A program made the position numbers and the translations under genes. From JAPLDB01 sp038230515 (GTDB lineage Bacteria > Bacteroidota > Bacteroidia > AKYH767-A > 2013-40CM-41-45), in NCBI GenBank assembly GCA_038230515.1, contig JBBRND010000004.1:1-64000 (forward strand): a stretch of 64,000 nucleotides of DNA. The letters run 5' to 3'. Below the pieces are notes generated by a model that saw nothing but the letters and a program-made list of their open reading frames with translations, did not search any database and had not been told where the DNA came from. Of the stretch, positions 52,692 to 60,500 are shown piece after piece; within the stretch, counting starts at the first letter, position 1; each line of letters opens with the position of its first letter.

Positions 52692-53072
52692 TCACATTAC
52701 GAAACGCTGAATGCCATCCATTATTCTTGTAACATTAAAGTTCATAAGCATTCCTACTTTACAACCGGATAGTTTTAAATAGGTCATCAATTGCGCTCGA
52801 TGAACATCATTAATTGCTTCCACTGATTTTATTTCCAGTATCACTTTGTTTTCCACCATCAGGTCTATACGGTAACCGGCATCAAGTTTTACTTCTTTAT
52901 AAATAAGTGGCAGTGCCAATTGTCGCCCAACAAGTAATCCGGACTTTTTTATTTCATAAAACAAACATTCTTCGTAGGAAGATTCAAGCAAGCCGGGTCC
53001 TAAATGTTTGTGAACTTCTATTGCCGCTCCGATTATTTTCTCGGTAATTTCTTTGTGGTAAAGCATGAGCAA
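52692..53072 (-). CDS. GxxExxY protein, PD-(D/E)XK-like nuclease fold
   Basis: A 126-residue protein of the GxxExxY family. The naming motif is in LGPGLLESSYEECL; the likely nuclease core is GYRIDLMVENKVILEIKSVEAI, which supplies the D, E and K of a PD-(D/E)XK site, plus AQLMTYLKLSGCKVGMLMNFN. These small proteins are widespread and often stand alone; their target is unknown. The start may be M1 or M3. It is placed exactly between two direct copies of the CCACGGAG repeat. Confidence 0.85.
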   Translation of the reverse strand: MLMLYHKEITEKIIGAAIEVHKHLGPGLLESSYEECLFYEIKKSGLLVGRQLALPLIYKEVKLDAGYRIDLMVENKVILEIKSVEAINDVHRAQLMTYLKLSGCKVGMLMNFNVTRIMDGIQRFVM

Positions 53073-53096
53073 AAATAAAACAATCAGCCGAAAAAG

Positions 53097-53153
53097 AAAC
53101 CTCGGAGAGCACGGAGGGTTTTCTCAGTGGATCTCTGTGTTCTCAGTGGTTAA
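53097..53153. repeat. 'CCACGGAGGCACAGAG'-type repeat, right flank of the GxxExxY gene
   Basis: AACCTCGGAGAGCACGGAG ... CTCTGTGTTCTCAGTGGTT; the arms pair at 15 of 19 positions. It contains the 16-bp word shared with the left copy. It ends 4 nt before the stop of the methyltransferase gene at 53158. Confidence 0.75.
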
Positions 53154-53157
53154 AAGT

Positions 53158-54249
53158 TTACTTCACCACGTATCGTTCTCCCGGTGGTTTTGCAACGGGA
53201 GTTTTTGAAGCATACACCCCGAAGCCATACCGATTGTCCCAATGAGTTAATCGGACTGCTCCGAAGCCGCTTTCGAAATACCAGCGGCTTACTTCTTCGG
53301 GTGTGTGGTACCACCGCCAACGTGGCGTAAGGGAATCAAACATATCTACATGCAGGGTTTGATAATCGAGTTTCCTTCCTGTTCGTTTATACAAGAAAAA
53401 AATGCTTCGGGTAAAAATGCTGACGATTATCCTTTGAATTGAAGCCGGCATTCTTGAAATACAAATTCGCAGCCAGTCGAAGATTCTTCTTTTCATTCCC
53501 CATAACATAGAACCTTTGCGTTCATAAAGCCAGATGAAAAACTTTCCTTCTTTCTTTACTGTGGTTGCAAGCTGATGAAAGGTATGTTCTGTATTTGGTG
53601 TGTGATGAATAACTCCGTTTGAAACAATGAAGTCGAATGTTTCTTCCGTAAATGGTGGTTGCTGCAAATCTCCTCGCAGGAAACAAACGTTCTCACTTTT
53701 TCTTTTTGCTTCGGCTGCAAATACGCTGTTGGAGAAATCCATTCCAAAAGAAATCAATCCTTTACTTGAAAGATATTCTGTCAACATTCCGTTACCACAA
53801 CCGGCATCGAGGAGGGTTTTGTTTTTTATTTCTGCCTCTGTGGTTTCTACTTCGAGAAGAAATTGCTCGTAACGACCTTTCACTGTGAAGCCCCAGGTGG
53901 TTTCCATTTCTTCTTTTTGATGTGCTTCCCATTCGGAACTGAAGCTCCATCTTAGAGCAGCATTGGATGATTGGATGATGGGATTGGTGGATAATGAAAT
54001 GGATGATTTCAATTCCTTAATCTTCTCAGCATGTTTTGAAATCCACTCCGAAGGAAAAGCATCTTTGATAAAAACGGGAACGCCATTGATGAGGGGATAG
54101 CAGTTGCCTGTTTTCTCATTGATGAAAATACCGTTGAGTAAATCAGTTGCTGATGATTCTATCTCAAAGTAAGTCAACGCTTCTTTATCGAGCGGATCGC
54201 GGAAATAGGTTAGGAACTTTGAGTGCATTTCCTGAGAATGAGTTGCCAA
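53158..54249 (-). CDS. SAM-dependent methyltransferase with Trm112-like N-terminal segment
   Basis: A 363-residue class I methyltransferase. The N-terminal 80 residues are Trm112-like (IFINEKTGNCYPLINGVPVFI); the SAM motif is LLDAGCGNGMLTEYLS; motif IV is FDFIVSNGVIHHTPN; a charged C-terminal region has MLWGMKRRIFDWLR. It is built like the 50603 enzyme, and the two are probably diverged paralogues acting on small molecules or glycans. An internal Met at residue 8 is an alternative start. Its 5' end faces the repeat-bounded unit at 54.3 kb. Confidence 0.85.
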   Translation of the reverse strand: MATHSQEMHSKFLTYFRDPLDKEALTYFEIESSATDLLNGIFINEKTGNCYPLINGVPVFIKDAFPSEWISKHAEKIKELKSSISLSTNPIIQSSNAALRWSFSSEWEAHQKEEMETTWGFTVKGRYEQFLLEVETTEAEIKNKTLLDAGCGNGMLTEYLSSKGLISFGMDFSNSVFAAEAKRKSENVCFLRGDLQQPPFTEETFDFIVSNGVIHHTPNTEHTFHQLATTVKKEGKFFIWLYERKGSMLWGMKRRIFDWLRICISRMPASIQRIIVSIFTRSIFFLYKRTGRKLDYQTLHVDMFDSLTPRWRWYHTPEEVSRWYFESGFGAVRLTHWDNRYGFGVYASKTPVAKPPGERYVVK

Positions 54250-54280
54250 AAGTATAAAAATAGGATTGGTAGAAAATCAT

Positions 54281-54321
54281 CAACGAATAACGAATTGATT
54301 TAAAGTTAACGAATGAAGAAA
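54281..54321. repeat. 41-bp direct repeat, left copy
   Basis: It begins with CAACGAATAACGAATTGA and ends with CGAATGAAGAAA. The right copy at 56090-56130 has the same ends with identical 11-nt spacing of the variable middle (35 of 41 identical). The pair encloses array E and the orphan gene. Confidence 0.8.
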
Positions 54322-54380
54322 AAAGGGATGGTGGGGAGGAATGGGGCTTGGGAGGTTAGGTTGGTTGGTTGAAATGAAAA

Positions 54381-54821
54381 GAGAGTTGGCATGGTTGAAA
54401 AGAGATTTAACACATAAAGAAAGAGAGCAAGCAACATTCAAAAGAGAGGTGACAACATTCAATTGAGAGTTGACACCTATTGATTGAGAGGTAACAATAT
54501 TCGATTGAGGATTGATAACATTCAAAAGAGAAGTGACAACATTCGATTGAGAGTTGATAACATTCGATTGAGAGTTGACAATATTGAAAAGAGGAATGAC
54601 AACATTCAATTGAGAGTTGACAACATTCGATTGAGAGTTGACAACATTCAAAAGAGAGTTGACACCTATTGATTGAGAGATGACAACATTCGATTGAGAG
54701 TTGACAACATTCAAAAGAGAGTTGACAACATTCGATTGAGAGTTAACAATATTCAAAAGAGAGTTGACAACATTGGATTGAGAGGCATCAACATTCAATT
54801 TAGAGTTTGGATATTGATAAA
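54381..54821. repeat. Tandem repeat array E: about 21 units of 21 bp
   Basis: About twenty-one contiguous 21-bp units, consensus GAGAGTTGACAACATTCGATT, with a recurring end choice of GATT, AATT or AAAA. Units at the edges (54381-54422, 54801-54821) are degraded, the centre is nearly uniform, as expected for an array renewed by slippage or unequal exchange. Minus strand reads NVVNSQS-like heptads (54280-54798); plus strand reads DNIRLRV-like heptads. This is the largest array in the window. Confidence 0.95.
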
Positions 54822-55173
54822 GAAGGGTGGCTAATGGGTTAAGGACTTGGTGTTAATAACTTTTTTGCGGTTTTTATTGAAATTTATGTGGTGTTGAAAA
54901 ATTCTTGAGAAAGATATTGGACAAATTATTTATTTGGCAGCGGATTTATCAAACTTAATAAATTATCAGAAGTTATTTTTAAAAATATGGTAATAAGGTT
55001 GGTGGTTATGGTGAATGGGAATTGTACGAAGGTAAAATTGAAAAATTTTGTTGTTGCTATTTCTTGTTTCATGTAGCGGGAGCGGGGGAACAGAGTTTGC
55101 AGAGAAGCAGTGCCGAAAGAAAAATGATTGTATCAATTAAATAAATTAAATTTCAAAATTAAACTTAAAAATT
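54822..55173. other. 352-bp gap without a gene
   Basis: AT-rich sequence between array E and the orphan gene. I find no open frame, tRNA or strong hairpin. The 40 nt before ATG at 55174 are almost only A and T, and a weak TTTG-like promoter could lie near 55060-55140. Confidence 0.5.
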
Positions 55174-56088
55174 ATGGAAGACAAACAGAGCAGAGAATTG
55201 AACAGGGCTGTTGCAGGTCAGACTGTGATGGACAAGCTAACGAACGTTGGAAAGTGGAATTTGAAACCGGCTATCAAGAACAAGAAGGATGAGCTTGATG
55301 CGAGTATTGCGCGGGTGGGTGATATTGATGATGAGATTAATGACACGACCGGAAATGCGAGCAGTAAGGCGGCTGCGAAGGATGTGGCTGCGAAGACTGC
55401 CTGGATTGGAGCGAAGGCGCTTTTTTCTTTTGGTGAGGATACGAATGATGGTGTACTGAGGGGTGAGATTGGTTTTTCGTGGAGTGAATTGCGATATGGG
55501 AAGGATACTGATTTGGTTGATCGGTGGAAGCTTGTGAATGACAGGGCGAATACGCACGTGCTTGCGCTGACTGCGGGTGGTTATGGTGTGGATGCTGCAT
55601 TTGTGATTTTGCTTGGTGGGCAGATTGGGACGTTTGGTTCGTGGAAGGGGAAGCCGAAGGCGGCTCGTTCTGATAAGAAGTCGTTGAATGTTTCGCTTGA
55701 TAATGAGATTAAGAATCTGGGAACTATTATTGATAGTTTGGAGGACAGGATGGTTCAGTTTGCGTTGAGTGATGCTGATTTTTACAATGCGGTTATTGAT
55801 GCTTTCAGCGTTGATAATATTGGGATGAGACACCGCGCTATACAGGTTACTTATTTGGATGATGCTACGGGTATTCGTTTGCCGGGTGTGAGCAGCAAGG
55901 TGGTTGAATTGAATATTGTGAAGAAGAGCAGCAGGGTGGGTAGTGTTCCTTTTCCGATTGAGGAGGTGCCGCAGGGGAATTATATTATGGAGAGTGATAA
56001 GCCGGGTTATGTGAGAGTGACGAGCCAGAATGTGGTGGCGCAGGCGGGGAAACTGACGCGGTTGGTGATTAGGATGGTGAAGGCGTGA
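55174..56088 (+). CDS. Orphan protein with beta-sandwich C-terminus, atypical base use
   Basis: A 304-residue protein of unknown function without a signal peptide. Residues 1-70 are charged and helical (VMDKLTNVGKWNLKPAIKNK, DDEINDTTGN); 70-170 contain hydrophobic Gly-rich stretches (ALFSFGEDTNDG, AAFVILLGGQIGTFG); 175-215 are helical; 220-304 look like a carboxypeptidase-regulatory-type beta sandwich (HRAIQVTYLDDATGIRLPGV ... PQGNYIMESDKPGYVRV). Codons strongly favour G (AAG for Lys, GCG for Ala, GTG for Val) unlike its neighbours, hinting at separate origin. Direct repeats bracket it together with array E. Confidence 0.7.
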   Translation: MEDKQSRELNRAVAGQTVMDKLTNVGKWNLKPAIKNKKDELDASIARVGDIDDEINDTTGNASSKAAAKDVAAKTAWIGAKALFSFGEDTNDGVLRGEIGFSWSELRYGKDTDLVDRWKLVNDRANTHVLALTAGGYGVDAAFVILLGGQIGTFGSWKGKPKAARSDKKSLNVSLDNEIKNLGTIIDSLEDRMVQFALSDADFYNAVIDAFSVDNIGMRHRAIQVTYLDDATGIRLPGVSSKVVELNIVKKSSRVGSVPFPIEEVPQGNYIMESDKPGYVRVTSQNVVAQAGKLTRLVIRMVKA

Positions 56089-56089
56089 C

Positions 56090-56130
56090 CAACGAATAAC
56101 GAATTGAGTACGAATTTACGAATGAAGAAA
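56090..56130. repeat. 41-bp direct repeat, right copy
   Basis: It starts 2 nt after the stop codon of the orphan gene; see 54281-54321. It differs only in the 11-nt middle. Confidence 0.8.
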
Positions 56131-56183
56131 GTTCGCTGGTGAGGCGGACTTTTTTTGTGGGTGAGGGTTTGGTGGGAAAATTA

Positions 56184-56191
56184 TACTTTCG
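56184..56191 (+). promoter_or_regulatory. -7 box 4 nt before ATG
   Basis: TACTTTCG (7 of 8 to TAnnTTTG), then CGAC and ATG at 56196. A leaderless transcript is predicted. Confidence 0.5.
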
Positions 56192-56195
56192 CGAC

Positions 56196-56903
56196 ATGAA
56201 TCCATCGCATAAAGAGGTAGCTGATTACTACAATAAAGTGTGGGCTGGTATTGAGGAAAAGACGAGCAACAAGCCGAATGCAAGGCATTATTTTATTCTT
56301 AAGAATCTGAAGAAGGCAGGTCTTAAGAATAACTCGAGTGTGCTTGAGATTGGTTGTGGCTCTGCTTCACTTACTCACATGATCGCAAAGTTTGTTTTGT
56401 CAGGAAAAATTGTGGGGGCTGATATCAGCAATGAAACGATTGAGTTGAACAGAAAGAAATATGCTTCTTTAAAGAACATGGAGTTTCATGTTTCGAATAT
56501 GACGGATTTTATGCCTGCGGAAAAATTTGATTTTGTTGTGATTCCTGATGTGCTAGAACATATTCCGATGGCAGAGCATGACAATATTTTTAAGACGATA
56601 AATAAAGTGACTCACGAAAATTCTACGATACTGATTAATAATCCTGAACCGAATTTACTTGCATGGTATCATAAAACACAACCGGAGATATTGCAGATTA
56701 TTGATGAGCCCCTTCATATCAATTATCTATCAAAGTTAATTTATGATAATGGTTTTTACATTGAATCGGTTTTTCCTTTTGCTATCTCGTATGATGTGCC
56801 GGAGTATCAATCTATCATCTGCAAACGAAAAACTACTTTTGAGAATATGAAGGCGAATACGAAGGTGAAACAGGTGATGGTGAATGCGAAAAGCAGATTA
56901 TAG
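56196..56903 (+). CDS. SAM-dependent methyltransferase, class I
   Basis: A 235-residue enzyme with VLEIGCGSASLTHMIAKF (SAM loop), GKIVGADISNETIELNRKK with the acidic ribose-binding residue, and FDFVVIPDVLEHIPMAEHD (motif IV). Layout resembles UbiG- and Bug-like small-molecule methyltransferases. The frame is open from 56139, but the -7 box and the usual N-terminus (NPSHKEVADYYNKVW) support 56196. It begins the rightmost part of the glycan/methyltransferase region. Confidence 0.85.
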   Translation: MNPSHKEVADYYNKVWAGIEEKTSNKPNARHYFILKNLKKAGLKNNSSVLEIGCGSASLTHMIAKFVLSGKIVGADISNETIELNRKKYASLKNMEFHVSNMTDFMPAEKFDFVVIPDVLEHIPMAEHDNIFKTINKVTHENSTILINNPEPNLLAWYHKTQPEILQIIDEPLHINYLSKLIYDNGFYIESVFPFAISYDVPEYQSIICKRKTTFENMKANTKVKQVMVNAKSRL

Positions 56904-56954
56904 AATAAGATTGCCCTTGTGAACTATTGAATTTATTTTTAAAACAACATCTTT

Positions 56955-57524
56955 ATGAGTGAAGAATTGAATGAAAATTTTGCAAAAGATTTATACTGCC
57001 ATGATAGCTATGAACAACGTTTGCATAGGAAGAGAAGTGCAGATTATTTAATGCAGAATATTCCTGACATAACAGGACGCGATGTATTGGATATTGGACA
57101 AAGAAGTCCGCTCACCGACAGTATTGAAGAAGCACTTCAAATCAAAATTGATAATACATCGGGCGATCTTGATCTTGCATTTACTGCGCCTAAAAAAGCG
57201 TATGACATAATTATTTATTCGCACACGATCGAGCATCAGTTTAATCCTTTATACACGCTGATCGAGATTCATAAATTATTAAAAGATAATGGCACTTTAT
57301 TTATCATGCTTCCGGAAAGAGGAAAAATACTGTGGGATAGAGGACACTATCATGAAATTGATTCTTACAGATTTAAAGAATTGGTTGAACGAGGCGGATT
57401 TAAAATTATAAAGAAAGAGAATCATCGCCCGTGGAGACATCCTCTATTTTACTTGAGGGGATTAAGACCATTCTTGAGATTGTTTCTTGAGTTCAATGCG
57501 AATTATGCGTTGAAGAAAAAGTAG
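56955..57524 (+). CDS. Methyltransferase-like protein, SAM loop altered
   Basis: A 189-residue protein in the methyltransferase fold: DVLDIGQRSPLTDSIEEAL at the SAM loop, YDIIIYSHTIEHQFNPLYTLIEIHKLLKDNGTLFIMLPERG for motifs IV-V, and a C-terminal SYRFKELVERGGFKIIKKENHRPW. The usual GxGxG loop is replaced by DIGQRSP, so SAM binding may be changed or lost. It lies 51 nt after the previous methyltransferase and is probably cotranscribed. Confidence 0.75.
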   Translation: MSEELNENFAKDLYCHDSYEQRLHRKRSADYLMQNIPDITGRDVLDIGQRSPLTDSIEEALQIKIDNTSGDLDLAFTAPKKAYDIIIYSHTIEHQFNPLYTLIEIHKLLKDNGTLFIMLPERGKILWDRGHYHEIDSYRFKELVERGGFKIIKKENHRPWRHPLFYLRGLRPFLRLFLEFNANYALKKK

Positions 57525-57585
57525 GTTTTTTATTTTCGTATCAGATCGGACGATATAAAAATACGGCTCACCCTGAAATCTCACC

Positions 57586-60500
57586 CTACTTCACTACCGT
57601 TACCGATCCCTGCCGGTAGGTATGGTCTCCTTTGAGAATCCATGCATACACATCTTCGGGTACGGCAACACCTTTGTACCTGCCATCCCATGTGTTGCTA
57701 AGATCATCACTTTCAAAAACAAGTTGACCCCAACGGTTAAAAATTAAAAGGTGATAGGTTTCGCATTTACTGAAGTCAATGACGGTGAACCGTTCGTTTA
57801 ATCCGTCACCATTGGGAGTAAAACAATTGGGAATGTAGAGACCGTGCTGTGGATCTTCGGTAGCTTTGAAAGCAACAGCAAGCGTATCGGCACAAATGGT
57901 TCCGCGGTTGGTGATGAAGACAAGAGGATACGTTCCTGCCTGTGCATACTGATGCACTGCGGCCTGCGATGCCGATGTAGCTCCATCGCCAAAATACCAA
58001 TACGAGGAAGATGAATTTGCTGAAGTGCCGGTGAACTGTGCCTGCATTGAACAAGTATCATAAGCAGTGACAAAGCCAGCGGGAGAAAAAACAACTACAC
58101 TTACCTGCTTTGTAATGGTATCGGTACAACCCGCGCTGTTGATTCCGGTGAGCGTTACGTTGAAGTTGCCTGTTGAAGTGTAAGTATGCGCAGGCGATGC
58201 GGCAACATCTGAGGCGCCATCACCGAAACTCCATGTGTATGTATCTGCGCTGTCGCTTGTATTCTGAAATGCCATGGTGAACGTGCAATTGCCAACGTTA
58301 GTGAAATCGGCCACTGGCGCACGACTCACGGTTACCTGCTGTATCATTGTATCCGCACATCCGGCAGGATCGGTAATGAGCATGACTGGATAGGTGCCTG
58401 AAATTGCATATACGTGAACAGGATTTACATCGGTGGATGAAGAACCATCACCGAATATCCATTGATAGGAGGTGGTGTTTGCAGATGTATTCTGAAACGA
58501 AGCAGTGAGTGTGCAAGGTGGAGGCGCTGCTGTGAAACCTGCCACTGCATTGTTGCTGATGATGATGCTTTGCTGCGCTGTGTCGGTGCATCCAAACAGA
58601 TCGGTAGTGATGAGGGAAACAAAATAATTTCCTGCAAGGGGATACGTGTGGAGCGGAGCAGTTTGTATTGATGAAGATGCATCGCCAAAATTCCATGTGT
58701 AAGAAACACCGCCTATGCTGCTGTTGATGAAGGTGCATGAATAATTGCACGAGGGCACATCGCTGAACGCAGCCACCGGCAGGCCATGCAGGGTAATGGT
58801 TTGTGTGATCGTGTCCGGGCATTGATTTGGATTTGCAATTAGTGTGACTGAATAACTTCCGCTGTCGCTGAAGGTGTGAGTTGGATTTGTAGCAGTGGTT
58901 GTGTTGCCATCACCAAAATTCCAAAGCAATGAAGTTGCATTGGCAGAAGTATTTTGAAAAGAAACAGGCAACATACACTGAGGAGCATTAAAGGTGAAGG
59001 CAGCTACAGCAGGGGGATTGATGATTATTGAATTTAGAATTGTATCGCTGCATCCGAATGAATTGGTGGCGATGAGCGAGACAGGATAATTTCCGCCAAC
59101 AGAATAAGTGTGAGTAGGTGAAGGTGATGATGAGGTGGAAGCATCGCCAAAGTTCCACGAAAACGAAACAGCACCTGTAGTGGTATTGATGAAATTGCAA
59201 ACGAGGTTACAACCGGGTACACTTGTGAATGAAGCGACAGGCGGGAGATGCAGTGTTACAGATTGGGATGTAGTATCGGCACAAACACCGGGATCGGTGA
59301 TGAGCATGATGGTGTAAGTTCCCGTGTCGGTGTAGGTATGTGCAGGACTTGCGTTGGTTGATGTAGTACCGTCACCAAAATTCCACGAGTATGTACTAGC
59401 GTTTGCAGAAGTGTTCTGAAGCGAAACATTGAGTGTGCATTGCGGAGGCGTAAACGTAAACGCTGCTGCGGAAGGCGCGCTTACAATTACCTGCTGCTGC
59501 AGGGTATCAACGCAGCCCGCAGCATTGGTAACGATGAGCGTGACAGGATAATTTCCTGCGATCGAGTAAGTGTGAGAAGGAGATGGGGAAGCCGAAGTTG
59601 CTGCATCGCCAAAGTTCCATGCATAGGAAATAGCGCCTGTGCTTCCGTCAGTAAAGTTTGCAGTAAGCCCGCATGGAACGTTTGAAACAAAAGCAGCCAC
59701 AGGAGGATCACTAATATTTACAGGAACAATAAACGTATCGGGCAACGCACAACTTGCAGTGGCAATCAACCTCACATTGTGCAAGCCGGAAGTAGTAAAG
59801 GTATGAAGTGGGTTCTGCAACGTGCTTGTGCCACCATCGCCAAAATCCCAATTGTAAGTTGTTGCGTTGACGGAAGTATTGTTAAACTGAATGGAACCGT
59901 TTAGGCAGACAGAAGCAATGGAGTTGAAGTTTGCGGTTACGGTAATGACTCCTGAAATATCCATTTCGAAAACCATGATGTCCTTCGCGCCATTCCATGT
60001 TGTATCGTACGCTCCAACAGAATGTGGAAAATCAACAGAGGATGTTGCACCAGCAACATAAACAAGATTGCCAACATCAATGATGTTGTATCCCTGATCG
60101 TAAGCAGCACCGCCAATGTAAGATGAATATAAAAGAGAACTGCCCGTTGAATTAATATAAGTGATAAACGCATCCTGAACTCCGTTAAATGTTGTGTCCC
60201 AAGCGCAGGGAGTGTATGGATAGCTGAAACTGCAAAGTCCGGTGATGAATACTTCGTTATTAGGATTCAAAGATATGCCCCATGCTTCATCATCACCTGT
60301 GCCGCCAACGTATGTTGAGTAAACAAGAGATGATCCCGTAGGATTCAATTTAAAAACAAACGCATCAAAAGCGCCTCCTCCATAAGCAGTTTGAAATGCA
60401 CCAGCAGTAGTTGGAAATCCTGCAGGCGCGTAGCCCGCCACATAGGCGTTGCCTGCATTGTCAATCTCCAAACCATTCCATGACCACTCACCACCGGAGC

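Noticed and set aside
54280..54798. 172-codon heptad-repeat protein on the minus strand of array E
   Set aside because: Fully explained by the 21-bp period; the other strand is also open for long stretches, and no expression signal is seen.
54381..54821. CRISPR array (also considered for arrays A to D)
   Set aside because: Units are contiguous with no unique spacers, unit length is 21 bp, and there is no cas gene in the window.
55237..55833. 198-codon minus-strand frame inside the 55174-56088 gene
   Set aside because: An artefact of the G-rich third positions of the plus-strand gene; its product is low-complexity Ile/Arg/Asn/Pro sequence.
53158..56903. Classical transposon or genomic island at the repeat-bounded unit
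   Set aside because: No transposase, integrase or terminal inverted repeats are visible. Only the direct repeats support mobility, so I report a candidate cassette only.
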